A stretch of DNA of 27,612 bases, from NCBI GenBank assembly GCA_944324625.1, contig CALUWZ010000002.1, positions 1-27,612 of the forward strand, read 5' to 3'. Origin of the DNA: an uncultured Mailhella sp. GTDB lineage: Bacteria > Desulfobacterota > Desulfovibrionia > Desulfovibrionales > Desulfovibrionaceae. The position numbers and the translations under genes are program-made. The notes beneath the pieces are model-generated. The model had not been told where the DNA came from and ran no database searches. It saw nothing but the letters and a program-made list of their open reading frames with translations. Below, in pieces: positions 13,479 to 21,735 of this stretch (position 1 is the first letter of the stretch; every line of letters begins with the position of its first letter).

Positions 13479-14109
13479 ATTTAAATTTATCCAGAAGCGT
13501 CTGCAGGCAGTTCAAAAATTTTCCGATATGATAGCCGTCGCATGCACTGTGGTGAACTTGCAGGGCAAGAGGCATTGTTTTTTTTCTGCGGTCTATTTTG
13601 CCGAGGGTAAAAATAGGGGTAAGATAGCTGCCGCCTTTCGGCAAATGCAGATGAAACGAGGTAAACGAAAAAAACGGAATATTTGAAATATGAAAACAGT
13701 TGGCAGGCGCCGGTTTTGGGGTAAAGCTCCGGGGCGGATAAAATTTTTCCATGTCGTTATGATAGTTTTGCAGGAATTGTTGCAGATTGTCGGAATATTC
13801 TGTCCAAATTGCTCCGAACAGTTCTGTTTCTTTGTTGAAGAATACGGAGCTCGGGTGCATAATGTCGTAGTATCCCAATTCGTTATTTTCGTTGAAAGAG
13901 TAATGAAATTCCGGAATCTGCCGAAAAGCGCTGCTTAAATGCCATACGAATACGGGATAAAAACGCAGTCTGTTTTGCTGGATTCTGCTGAGAAAGCTGT
14001 TCAGGTCAATGTTTGTGGTCAGGCTGTAGGAACAGGGTACGGCATTTTGGTAAAATTCAAATATTTCTTTGCGTTTCCAAGTTGTTATGTCAATTTTTGT
14101 AAAAGTCAT
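13477..14109 (-). CDS. Chloramphenicol acetyltransferase-family protein
   Basis: 210 aa from the ATG at 14109; CAT proteins are usually about 210-220 aa. The catalytic motif HHSACDGYH is at 186-194 (HHxxxDG) near the C-terminus, as in CAT, and FYPVFVWHLSSAFRQIPEFHYSF and YDIMHPSSVFFNKETELFGAIW match the family layout. Trimeric acetyl-CoA enzyme that O-acetylates chloramphenicol in proven members. The start overlaps the stop of the metallophosphoesterase gene (ATGA), so the two are translationally coupled. Base composition is like its neighbours and there are no mobile-element traces, so it looks like a resident gene rather than a recent resistance import. Whether it acts on chloramphenicol is not shown by sequence. 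Confidence 0.88.
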   Translation of the reverse strand: MTFTKIDITTWKRKEIFEFYQNAVPCSYSLTTNIDLNSFLSRIQQNRLRFYPVFVWHLSSAFRQIPEFHYSFNENNELGYYDIMHPSSVFFNKETELFGAIWTEYSDNLQQFLQNYHNDMEKFYPPRSFTPKPAPANCFHISNIPFFSFTSFHLHLPKGGSYLTPIFTLGKIDRRKKTMPLALQVHHSACDGYHIGKFLNCLQTLLDKFK

Positions 14110-15230
14110 TTTTTTCTCTTTAAAATAAGAAGGGTGATTTCGGAAGAAACAAAAAACCGAAACGGTGTATAACTCCAAACTCCCGTACCTTTTCCCACAT
14201 AGAGTTTTGCATCGTGAAGGCCGTAGGCGCCGCCGAGAAATCCTCCGTTAAATTTTGCCACTAAAGGAGCGAGGAACAGCACTGTGCCTCCGTGTGTATG
14301 TCCTGACAGCTGCAAGTCAATAAATTCTGCGCTGTTTTTAAAACGCAGGGGATAATGGTCAAGATAGATTTTAAAGGCATGTTCTGGGACTGAGTGAAGC
14401 AGATCCTGAAAATTGATTGTTTGATAATGCGGCTGTGATTTTGCACCGATGACGGCAAGATTGTCACGCACAAGCACGCTTTCATTTTCCAGTCCGCGGA
14501 GCTTTTGTTCCTGAAAATAGGTTTGCCAATAGGAAAGGCCATGATAATTTTCATGGTTTCCGAAAATAAAATATACGCCGTCAGGGGCTGAAAGTTTTTT
14601 GAGCGGAGCAAGATGTTCGGCAATGTCCTGCGGTCTTTCGTCGCCGATATCGCCGGTATGCACAATAAGGTCAGGTTTTTCTGCCATGATTTTGTCAGTT
14701 ACCTGTTCTGTCCATTTTTTGGGAAAAAGCGGACCTATGTGAGTGTCGGTCATGTGTGCAATGCGGTAGCCGTCCAATTCCGGGGGCAGATTTTTGCAGT
14801 AAAGGGTGACGGTTTTTACATTGGGCACTGAAAGCGTGCTGTAAACGGCGGTGCCTGAAAGCAGAATGCAGGCAAGAATGAGTGCCGTATTGATTTTCCG
14901 TGACAGAAACAGTTTTTTCCCATACGGTCTAAACGGTTTAAAACCTATTGAAATAACACAGAACAATAAAGTAATGCTTAAATGCATTACTTTTGACCAC
15001 AGATAAAAAAATGAAAATGCACTGATCAAGGTCAAGCAAACAGGCAAGGGGGAGGGCAGTATTTTTATGGGGTCAAGAAAGGGACCGATGGGGACGATAT
15101 AGGCAAGGCCGAACAGGGAAAAAATAAAAAAAAGGCATTTTCCCCGCAGGGAAAAGGGGAGGCAGTATGCTCCCCATACCAGAAAAATGCTTACAATGCA
15201 TAAAATCGGAAAAATGAACTGTGAAATCAT
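14106..15230 (-). CDS. Membrane-anchored metallophosphoesterase
   Basis: 374 aa. Residues 1-130 are hydrophobic, with about four membrane segments. The calcineurin-like phosphoesterase domain follows: D162/H164 in HMTDTHIG, GDIGD (193-197), GNHE (224-227) and SGHTHGG (about 309-315), the complete two-metal site. Architecture matches the YkuE/YaeI/LpxG-like group, some members of which hydrolyse UDP-2,3-diacylglucosamine in lipid A synthesis; substrate here is uncertain. The start overlaps the preceding stop (TAATG), and its own stop overlaps the acetyltransferase start, so it is the middle gene of a tightly coupled trio. Confidence 0.9.
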   Translation of the reverse strand: MISQFIFPILCIVSIFLVWGAYCLPFSLRGKCLFFIFSLFGLAYIVPIGPFLDPIKILPSPLPVCLTLISAFSFFYLWSKVMHLSITLLFCVISIGFKPFRPYGKKLFLSRKINTALILACILLSGTAVYSTLSVPNVKTVTLYCKNLPPELDGYRIAHMTDTHIGPLFPKKWTEQVTDKIMAEKPDLIVHTGDIGDERPQDIAEHLAPLKKLSAPDGVYFIFGNHENYHGLSYWQTYFQEQKLRGLENESVLVRDNLAVIGAKSQPHYQTINFQDLLHSVPEHAFKIYLDHYPLRFKNSAEFIDLQLSGHTHGGTVLFLAPLVAKFNGGFLGGAYGLHDAKLYVGKGTGVWSYTPFRFFVSSEITLLILKRKK

Positions 15231-16072
15231 TAAAATGTCAGTGCAACAGGTTTGCGGTTAATAAAAACAGTATGTTCTTTATAGCCGTATTTGCGGGCAA
15301 AGTCTGCCAAATCATCAAAAGCGTTTGCCACGTTTTTTATGTTGTGGGTATCGGAAGCAAAGCTTATGGGAATTTTGTGTTCAGCAGCAATTTCCATAAC
15401 TTTGGGAGAGGGATGTATTTCTTTGCAGGCTTTGTTCAGGCCTCCTGTGGAAACTTCCAAAACCATGCCTGAATTTTTGATGATTTTGCAGGTTTCATGC
15501 AGACATTCCAAGGCCTGTGCCGTTTGAAGCCATGTATGGAAATCCTCAATGCAGTGGATTTTGACAAAATCGGGATGGGCAATGATGTCAGCCCTGCCCC
15601 ATTTTGCCATTTGGCAGATAAAAGCATAATAGTCTTCAAAAAATTGAAATTTTTCTTTTTGGCTTGCTTTTCCCGTATCCCAAAGGCCGATATTTTGCTT
15701 TTCCACAAAATGTACTGTGCCTATGATATAATCAAAAGGATAACGGTTGATAATGTTTTCCATGTAATCCGGATAGGCCGGCGTAAAATCCAGCTCCATG
15801 CCGAGAAGAACCTGCGGGTTTTTATGCTCTGCGTTTTTGTTGTATTCTTCCACTTCGGCCTTGAGCTCCAAGACGTCACGGATATAGTCGTCAAAAGCGG
15901 CATTCATATCCCCTTCACGGTATAAAAGGCAGGAAAATCCTTCGGGCAGGGGGGTATGTTCGGAAAAGCCGTAATAAGACAGTTTTTTTTCTACGGCACT
16001 TTGGTACATTTCGCGAACGGTGTTTTTTCCGTGAAAGTAATGGGTATGGGTATGGATATCTGCTGTAATCAT
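15230..16072 (-). CDS. PHP-domain phosphatase (histidinol-phosphatase HisJ-like)
   Basis: 280 aa from the ATG at 16072, preceded by GGAG; an in-frame start at 16114 adds an unlikely N-terminus. PHP metal ligands are visible in ITADIHTHTHYFHG (start), YYGFSEHTPLPEG, LLGMELDF, IIGTVHFVE, DIIAHPDFV and SFASDTHNIKNV. The length and layout match the PHP-type histidinol-phosphatases of the HisJ/HisK group, which make histidinol from histidinol phosphate, but no other his gene is nearby, so another phosphoester substrate is possible. It is first of a coupled three-gene unit with the metallophosphoesterase and the acetyltransferase. Confidence 0.8.
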   Translation of the reverse strand: MITADIHTHTHYFHGKNTVREMYQSAVEKKLSYYGFSEHTPLPEGFSCLLYREGDMNAAFDDYIRDVLELKAEVEEYNKNAEHKNPQVLLGMELDFTPAYPDYMENIINRYPFDYIIGTVHFVEKQNIGLWDTGKASQKEKFQFFEDYYAFICQMAKWGRADIIAHPDFVKIHCIEDFHTWLQTAQALECLHETCKIIKNSGMVLEVSTGGLNKACKEIHPSPKVMEIAAEHKIPISFASDTHNIKNVANAFDDLADFARKYGYKEHTVFINRKPVALTF

Positions 16073-16167
16073 GGAATGCTCCGCTTTGTTGAGTAATAAA
16101 CATATTATATCCAAAAAAAAATCAAAAAGCTAGTCACAGAAAAGTTAAAATAATTTATGTTTTCGCT

Positions 16168-16196
16168 TGTGGTAGATGAAAAGCCATGTTATAAAA
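16168..16196 (+). promoter_or_regulatory. Candidate promoter of the HD/CCA-like gene
   Basis: TTGTGG (16168-16173), 17-base spacer, TATAAA (16191-16196), about 30 bases before the ATG at 16226. Good spacing and hexamers. Confidence 0.5.
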
Positions 16197-16225
16197 AACA
16201 CATATTCTAGTACAGAGGTTATTTT

Positions 16226-17554
16226 ATGCCTGCGAACGAAGCAAAAACAATTTGTAAAACAATATTAAGAAACGGCTATGATGCCTATTTAATCAATACA
16301 GCCCTGCAGGGAGAAATCAATGCTCTTTTGCAAATTCAAGAAACAGCCATTGCCTGTGATGTGGATCTGGAAACCCTGCAAAAACTTTTTCCCAATCTTG
16401 AACCCAGCACTGAAGTCGGCGAACTTGCGGTTTTGGAAGGGGAATCAGGATATACGTTCCGTTTTTATGCCACCAATTGTTCTGCCGTTGCAGATCCTGA
16501 GGCCATGCGCATCCACTTTACCCACCGCATGATTAAACAGCTTGAAGCCAATGACAGAAAACTGTATGAAGCTGTTGCAGGAACTGCGGAGTTTATTAAA
16601 TCCGAAGAAGTTTTCGCGGATTTGTCCAAAGGTTTTATAAAACTTCAGGGTATTCCGCAGCAAACGCTGCAGAAAAATTATATTCTTGCCATTCGTGCCC
16701 TGCGCCTTGCCGCAAACTATGATTTGCCCATTGATCCCAATACATGGGTTGCCATTGTGCAAAGTGCAAATAATGTTGCCAATTATGTTTCAGGCCATGC
16801 TTTCGTGGAAGAGTGGCGTCTTGTTTCTGCCGAATCCATGTGGCGTTTCTTTGAACTTTTGAAAGACAGCTCCATTCTGCACGGCATTATTCCCGAGCTT
16901 GGCGCATTGACAGCGATTAAGCAGCATACCAACAAAAATACCGATGATGAAGAAAGTGTTTTTGATTTTACGCTGCGCTGCCTTAAATTCTATCCTGAAG
17001 AACTGCTGCATTATGACTGGGTGGGGGCTGTTGCCGTATTGTTCCATGCAGTCGGCAAGGCTTACGCCGCAGAACGCGTGGAAGGCCGCTGGTATTTCTC
17101 CCAATTCCACAGAATAGGCGAAAAGGTCGCCCGTAAAATTTTGCACCGCCTGCATTTTGAAGCTGATGAGATTGATACAATTTGTGATATTATCAGCAAC
17201 CAAATCCGTTTCCAGTCCATGATGACGGACAGAGGCATGCAGAAATTTTTGGAACTGCCCCATCAGCAGCGTTTGATCGAACTTGCAAGGGCACAGATCA
17301 AAGCCATTCCCAACGGCAATTATACCAATTTCAATCATAACCTTAAATTTATGGAAAGGGGTACAACGCCGCTGTCCATGCGTGAACCGCTTTTGAACGG
17401 CAACGAGATTATGGAACATACCCATCTCGATCCGGGACCGAAAGTGGGCAGGCTGCGTGATGCGCTTTTGAATGCGCAGATTATCGGTGAAGTAAAAAAT
17501 ACCGAAGACGCCATTCGTTTTGTAAAAGAAAATATGAATAAAATTCCCGGCTGA
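16226..17554 (+). CDS. Degenerate CCA-adding/poly(A) polymerase-like protein with eroded HD domain
   Basis: 442 aa, GAGGTT upstream. The layout follows bacterial CCA-tRNA nucleotidyltransferases. NGYDAYLINTALQGE (16-30) sits where GGxxRD should be. ETAIACDVDLETLQKLFP (39-56) aligns with the DxD-to-LFP segment, but the catalytic aspartates become E and A. RALRLAANYDLPID (157-170) is the conserved neck motif. An HD-like domain follows, with LFHAVGK (272-278) in place of HDxGK and FHRIGE (294-299). Thus both the transferase and the phosphohydrolase centres appear lost while the RNA-binding scaffold is kept. It may bind tRNA or another RNA, or be regulatory. It is monocistronic, with its own candidate promoter and terminator. 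Confidence 0.7.
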   Translation: MPANEAKTICKTILRNGYDAYLINTALQGEINALLQIQETAIACDVDLETLQKLFPNLEPSTEVGELAVLEGESGYTFRFYATNCSAVADPEAMRIHFTHRMIKQLEANDRKLYEAVAGTAEFIKSEEVFADLSKGFIKLQGIPQQTLQKNYILAIRALRLAANYDLPIDPNTWVAIVQSANNVANYVSGHAFVEEWRLVSAESMWRFFELLKDSSILHGIIPELGALTAIKQHTNKNTDDEESVFDFTLRCLKFYPEELLHYDWVGAVAVLFHAVGKAYAAERVEGRWYFSQFHRIGEKVARKILHRLHFEADEIDTICDIISNQIRFQSMMTDRGMQKFLELPHQQRLIELARAQIKAIPNGNYTNFNHNLKFMERGTTPLSMREPLLNGNEIMEHTHLDPGPKVGRLRDALLNAQIIGEVKNTEDAIRFVKENMNKIPG

Positions 17555-17556
17555 GG

Positions 17557-17587
17557 AAAAAAAACCGCCTGAACAGGCGGTTTTTTT
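17557..17587 (+). terminator. Terminator after the HD/CCA-like gene
   Basis: AACCGCCTG, AA, CAGGCGGTT with A run before and T7 after; just past the stop at 17554. The A run would also allow function on the other strand. Confidence 0.9.
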
Positions 17588-17691
17588 ATGCAGTTATGAA
17601 AATTGTTTAAAATTCTGCAGACTGTCCGTGAAAATTTTATATGGCACCGCTGCAGGCAGTACCGCGGATTTTTAAACGGATAATTTTAGGT

Positions 17692-17720
17692 TAAAAGAAA
17701 AACCCGGCAATGCCGGGTTT
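17692..17720 (-). terminator. Terminator after argF
   Basis: AAACCCGGCA and TGCCGGGTTT form a 10-bp stem. On the minus strand it is followed by a T-rich tract (17693-17702), and it lies about 25 bases past the argF stop. Confidence 0.8.
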
Positions 17721-17745
17721 ATTTAATTTTGTTTGGAGCAGGAAG

Positions 17746-18756
17746 TTATCCGAAAATATTTACGAAACTGGAAACCATGACGGCTTTAATGGTATGCAGG
17801 CGGTTTTCTGCTTCGTCAAAAACAATGGAGGCGTCAGATTCAAAAACTTCATTGCTGACTTCCATGCCGTCAAGGCCGTATTGTTGGTAAATTTCTTCGC
17901 CTATAGTCGTGTTTCTGTCATGGAAAGCAGGCAGGCAGTGCAGGAATTTGCAGCTTGGATTTCCTGTCATGGCCATGACTTTGCTGTTTACTTGATAGTC
18001 TTTCAGCAGGGCAATGCGTTCGGCCCATACTTCCTTGGGTTCGCCCATGGATACCCAAACGTCGGTATACAGGAAGTCACAGTCTTTGACTCCTTCGGCA
18101 ATATTGTCGGTAATGGTTATTTTTGCGCCTGATTTTTGGGCGAATTCTTTGGCCATGTCTTGGTATTTCTGTTCAGGCTGCAGGGATTTCGGGGCAATAA
18201 TGCGGCAGTCCATGCCGATAACGGCGGCGCCTGTCATCAGGGAATTGGCCATGTTGAAACGGGAATCGCCGATATAGGCGAATTTTACTTCATGCAGGGG
18301 TTTTGGGCAGTGTTCGCGCATGGTCAGAAAATCCGCAAGAATTTGGGTCGGGTGGGATTCGTTGGTCAGCCCGTTCCATACGGGCACATCTGCATATTCA
18401 GCCAGTGTTTCCACAATTTCTTGGCCGAAGCCTCTGTATTCGATGCCGTCAAACATGCGGGAAAGCACACGGGCTGTGTCTGCCATGGATTCTTTTTTTC
18501 CGATCTGTGAACCGCTTGAACCCAGATAAATGGCATGGCCGCCCTGTTCAAAGGTGGCGCATTCAAAGGCACAGCGTGTTCTTGTGGAGTCTTTTTCAAA
18601 AATAAGGGCTATTTTTTTGCCCTGCATATATTTTTGTTCCGCGCCTGCTTTGTTTGCCTGTTTGAGATAAGCAGCCACGTCAAGCAGATAGAGCAATTCT
18701 TCTTTGGAAAAATCGGCAATTTTTAAAAAATCTCTGCCAACTAAAGAAACAGCCAT
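17746..18756 (-). CDS. argF: Ornithine carbamoyltransferase
   Basis: Makes citrulline from ornithine and carbamoyl phosphate in arginine synthesis. 336 aa, full length. Carbamoyl-phosphate motif STRTR (57-61), HPTQ (135-138), ornithine loop DVWVSMG (232-238) and HCLPAFHD (273-280) are all present. It is last of the argA-argB-argF unit, starting 9 bases after the argB stop. A catabolic role (arginine deiminase pathway) is possible for this fold, but the biosynthetic neighbours argue against it. Confidence 0.95.
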   Translation of the reverse strand: MAVSLVGRDFLKIADFSKEELLYLLDVAAYLKQANKAGAEQKYMQGKKIALIFEKDSTRTRCAFECATFEQGGHAIYLGSSGSQIGKKESMADTARVLSRMFDGIEYRGFGQEIVETLAEYADVPVWNGLTNESHPTQILADFLTMREHCPKPLHEVKFAYIGDSRFNMANSLMTGAAVIGMDCRIIAPKSLQPEQKYQDMAKEFAQKSGAKITITDNIAEGVKDCDFLYTDVWVSMGEPKEVWAERIALLKDYQVNSKVMAMTGNPSCKFLHCLPAFHDRNTTIGEEIYQQYGLDGMEVSNEVFESDASIVFDEAENRLHTIKAVMVSSFVNIFG

Positions 18757-18765
18757 ATTTTCTCC

Positions 18766-19581
18766 TTATTCGGTAATCAGCGTACCATAGGTTAATGTTG
18801 AAAAATCATTGTTCTGCAGGGAGTTTTGCACGTCATGCAGAATATCGCAGAGTTTTGCCGCATTGGCGCCGTCAAAAATAAGCCCTGCTTTGCAGCCCAT
18901 ATTAATGGCATGCATGCAGCTGTCTACTTTCGGAATCATTCCGCCGTAAATGGTGCCGTCTTCTTTTAAAGCCTTGATTGCGGCAAAATCCAAATGGGGC
19001 AAAAGTTCTTTATTTTTGTTCAGTACGCCTTTGACGTCTGTAACCAGAATAAAAATATCCGCCTGCAACGCTCCTGCCAAGGCTCCCGTGGCGGTATCGG
19101 CATTAATGTTCAGGCTTGTTCCTGTTTCCTCTTCATAGCCAATGGGCGCAAAAACAGGGATATAGCCGTTTTCCGCAAGAATATGGCAAAGCATGGGGTC
19201 GACTTTGGTCACTTCGCCCACAAAGCCCAGTTCTCCGTCGCTGTTTTTTCGGGCAAGAATGGTTTTTGCGTCTTTGCCCGTAAGGCCCACAGCCTGACAG
19301 CCTGCCTGTTCAAGCACAGTCACAAGCCATGTGTTTACATCGCCGCAAAGGGCCATTTCTACGGCTTTCATTGCTTCGGCGCTTGTTTTTCTCAGTCCGT
19401 TTTTGAAAGAGCTTTCAATGGAAAGTTTTTCCAGCAGACTGTTTATCTGCGGTCCTCCGCCATGGCCGATGACAATTTTCCAGCTGTTTTGGGCAAGAAA
19501 AATATTTTCTGCAAAAGCTTTGTTGAGCCTGTCATCGCTCATGGCATGACCGCCGTATTTGATAACGGTTAATCCTTTCAT
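18766..19581 (-). CDS. argB: Acetylglutamate kinase
   Basis: Phosphorylates N-acetylglutamate, the second step of arginine synthesis. 271 aa from the ATG at 19581 (TAGGAA upstream); the longer in-frame start at 19659 would overlap argA and gives a non-family N-terminus. Visible are VIKYGGHAM with K8, VIGHGGGPQIN (substrate glycine loop) and the LNINADTATGALAGAL and ILVTDVKGVLNK segments. The short N-terminus lacks the extra helix seen in arginine-inhibited hexameric kinases such as Pseudomonas and Thermotoga, so it may not be feedback-inhibited; that is inference. It lies 8 bases after the acetylglutamate synthase gene. Confidence 0.95.
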   Translation of the reverse strand: MKGLTVIKYGGHAMSDDRLNKAFAENIFLAQNSWKIVIGHGGGPQINSLLEKLSIESSFKNGLRKTSAEAMKAVEMALCGDVNTWLVTVLEQAGCQAVGLTGKDAKTILARKNSDGELGFVGEVTKVDPMLCHILAENGYIPVFAPIGYEEETGTSLNINADTATGALAGALQADIFILVTDVKGVLNKNKELLPHLDFAAIKALKEDGTIYGGMIPKVDSCMHAINMGCKAGLIFDGANAAKLCDILHDVQNSLQNNDFSTLTYGTLITE

Positions 19582-19589
19582 ATTTTTTC

Positions 19590-20132
19590 CTATAAGTGCT
19601 GCATCATGCCGATTTCGTCGCATTTGTAGAATTTGGGGCATTTGGAACATTCGGCCCATACAACGGGCGGAATCTTATCCCTTGGAATTTCCGTGAAGCC
19701 AACGGAGGTGAAGAACTTCGGGGCAAGGGTGAAAACAAACAGATCATTGACGCCTATGCTTTTGGCGTTTTCTCTGAGGGCTTCAATCAAAAGTTTGCCC
19801 AGTCCTCGATTTTGCAATGCCGGATGAACTGCCACTGATCGTATTTCTGCCAAATCTTCCCATAAAACGTGCAGACCCCCGCAAGCCACCACGATTTCTT
19901 TTCCGTCCATATCTGCAGTAATGAGCATGTGATCCTTGATGCTTTGGTAGCGATAAAGCGGACCGCGCGCAAGCATGATTTTGGCGGACGCAAATTCGTT
20001 AATCAGCGCTGACATGGCGTTTACGTCGCTGATGCGTGCTTTGCGCGGAGTGTGGGTGAGTTTGATTGTTTCGGGGTTGATTTGCGGAAGCTGAAAATTC
20101 CATTCATAGGGTTTGGCAGCAGTTGAACACAT
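19590..20132 (-). CDS. argA: GNAT-family N-acetylglutamate synthase
   Basis: Acetyl-CoA-dependent acetyltransferase, likely the first enzyme of arginine synthesis. 180 aa from the ATG at 20132 with AAGGA upstream. One GNAT domain spans about 30-160, with the acetyl-CoA loop VHPALQNRGLGKLLIEAL; the kinase-like domain of classical ArgA is absent. This short form is found next to argB in several Deltaproteobacteria and in Mycobacterium. The C-terminus carries CSKCPKFYKCDE, a cysteine cluster which, with the cysteine near the N-terminus, could bind a metal. Context immediately before argB supports the role; the substrate is inferred. Confidence 0.85.
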   Translation of the reverse strand: MCSTAAKPYEWNFQLPQINPETIKLTHTPRKARISDVNAMSALINEFASAKIMLARGPLYRYQSIKDHMLITADMDGKEIVVACGGLHVLWEDLAEIRSVAVHPALQNRGLGKLLIEALRENAKSIGVNDLFVFTLAPKFFTSVGFTEIPRDKIPPVVWAECSKCPKFYKCDEIGMMQHL

Positions 20133-20182
20133 AACAAAATCCTTTTTAAACATTAATGTTGTTAAAAATAACGAATAGTTTA

Positions 20183-20211
20183 AATTTACTGCAAAGGCTT
20201 AGTGAAATCAA
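20183..20211 (-). promoter_or_regulatory. Candidate promoter of argA-argB-argF
   Basis: On the minus strand TTGATT, 17 bases, TAAATT, about 50 bases before the argA start and downstream of the argC terminator. A promoter is expected here; no clear ARG-box was recognised. Confidence 0.4.
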
Positions 20212-20285
20212 GTAAATTTATTGCTGGCTGATAACAAAAATGTAAAATAAAATCATTGCCGTGCAGTTTTGCTGCCATAAGACCC

Positions 20286-20322
20286 AAAAAAAAGCCCGTG
20301 TTTTTTTTAGGCACGGGCTTTG
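20286..20322 (-). terminator. Terminator after argC
   Basis: AAAGCCCGTG and CACGGGCTTT form a 10-bp stem around an 11-base A/T-rich loop, followed on the minus strand by a T run (20286-20293). It separates argC from argA-argB-argF. Confidence 0.85.
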
Positions 20323-20359
20323 AAGAACGTTTTGCAGGCTTTGCCTGCCGTGAAAGCCG

Positions 20360-21424
20360 TTAGGGGCAGACAGGGGCATGGCTGATATTGGTGTCCAAGG
20401 GAAGTCCGAGACAAAGATTGGCATTAGCCACGGCCTGCATGGATGCGCCGCGTGCCAGATTGTCAATGGCGGAAGTCACAATCAGTTTTTTGGTTCTTTT
20501 GTCCACGGTCACGGCAATGTCGCAGAACAGGGAGCCGCGCACATTGCGTGTTTCGGGAAGCCGGCCGAGAGGCAGCACACGTACAAAACGGGCGTTTTGA
20601 TACGCTTCTTCGTACAGGCCGTGAATGTCTTCGGCCGTGCAGTCTTTGGCAAGCGGTGCGTAAATGGTGTTCAGAATGCCGCGGTCAATGGGCAGCAAAT
20701 GGGGATTGAAAGAAACAAAAATTTCTTTTTGGGCAATGAGTGAAAGTTCCTGTTCTATTTCAGGCGTGTGCCTGTGCTTTCCGCCGATGGAATACGGGCG
20801 GAAATTGTCATGTACTTCGCAAAACAGCGTAGGTACCTGCGCTTTTCTGCCGGCACCGCTTGTGCCTGATTTGGCATCAATGATTATGTCGTTTTGGATA
20901 ATGCCGTTTTTCAGGGCAGGATACAGGCCTAAAATGCTTGCGGTGGGATAGCAGCCCGGATTGGCAATAAGGTCGGCTTTTTTTATGTCTTCTTCGTACA
21001 GGTCAAAAAGGCCGTATACCGCTTTTTTGAGCAGTTCGGTTTCACTGTGTTTGATTTGATACCACTGTTCAAAGATTTCGGCGTTTTTTATTCTGAAATC
21101 TGCGGACAGGTCAATAATTTTTAAAGATTTGCCAAGTTCTTTGGCTTTGGCGTGAAGTTCTCCCGCGCTTGCCATGGCTGTTCCGTGGGGAACGGCAAGA
21201 AAAACAAGGTCACATTCTTTTGCCATGCGTTCGGCGTCATAGTCGCTGACAACAACGGAGCCAACAGCATAGGAGCGCAGAAACGGATACAGTTCTTCGA
21301 TTTTTTTCCCGCTTTCCTGACGGGATGTGGCGCAGACAAGTTCAATCTGCGGGTGTGTTGCCAAAATTCTGGCAAGTTCCATGCCTGTATAGCCCGTTAC
21401 GCCGACAAGGCCTGCTTTATACAT
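20360..21424 (-). CDS. argC: N-acetyl-gamma-glutamyl-phosphate reductase
   Basis: NADPH-dependent third step of arginine synthesis. 354 aa, full length. N-terminal Rossmann motif GVTGYTGMEL, LAVPHGTAM, LSADFR and the active-site cysteine in NPGCYPT (C158) are present, followed by SGTSGAGR and HRHTPEIEQEL, both typical. AGGGGGAT precedes the ATG. It starts 9 bases after the DUF1844 gene and is probably in one transcript with it. Confidence 0.96.
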   Translation of the reverse strand: MYKAGLVGVTGYTGMELARILATHPQIELVCATSRQESGKKIEELYPFLRSYAVGSVVVSDYDAERMAKECDLVFLAVPHGTAMASAGELHAKAKELGKSLKIIDLSADFRIKNAEIFEQWYQIKHSETELLKKAVYGLFDLYEEDIKKADLIANPGCYPTASILGLYPALKNGIIQNDIIIDAKSGTSGAGRKAQVPTLFCEVHDNFRPYSIGGKHRHTPEIEQELSLIAQKEIFVSFNPHLLPIDRGILNTIYAPLAKDCTAEDIHGLYEEAYQNARFVRVLPLGRLPETRNVRGSLFCDIAVTVDKRTKKLIVTSAIDNLARGASMQAVANANLCLGLPLDTNISHAPVCP

Positions 21425-21433
21425 AATATCCCC

Positions 21434-21694
21434 CTAAGATTGTTGTACATATTTTATTTTTACTTCATAAAGAACATCTTGCAAGAGTTTTTTTTCGTCG
21501 GGCGTCAGGCCGTTGGTCAGTTTGTCTTCAAGCATGTTCAAAAGGTCCACGCTGTGTTTGGCAAGAATAATGTTTTTTTCTTTTCTGCCTGTTTCGGGAT
21601 TGGGCACTTCGCCGAGATGCATGAGCGTGGAAGAGGCAAGAGAAAGAATAAAGGTGGAAAACGTGACTTCAGGAAAAGGATTGTTGTCGTTCAT
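21434..21694 (-). CDS. DUF1844-family small protein
   Basis: 86 aa: FSTFILSLASSTLMHLGEVPNPETG followed by NIILAKHSVDLLNMLEDKLTNGLTPDEKKLLQDVLYEVKIKY, the pattern of the DUF1844 family of Deltaproteobacteria and others. Function is unknown; the first part looks amphipathic or hydrophobic and the second helical. AAGGA precedes the ATG and overlaps the T tract of the upstream terminator. It is coupled closely to argC. Confidence 0.85.
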   Translation of the reverse strand: MNDNNPFPEVTFSTFILSLASSTLMHLGEVPNPETGRKEKNIILAKHSVDLLNMLEDKLTNGLTPDEKKLLQDVLYEVKIKYVQQS

Positions 21695-21702
21695 GGCCAG
21701 TC

Positions 21703-21731
21703 CTTTAAAAAAGCCCGCTTGGTGCGGGCTT
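21703..21731 (-). terminator. Terminator after the FG-GAP protein gene
   Basis: AAAGCCCGC, TTGGT, GCGGGCTTT; on the minus strand it is followed by a T run (21704-21710). It begins 5 bases past the stop at 21736 and ends in the ribosome site of the DUF1844 gene, so DUF1844-argC depend on read-through or a hidden promoter. Confidence 0.8.
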
Positions 21732-21735
21732 TCTG

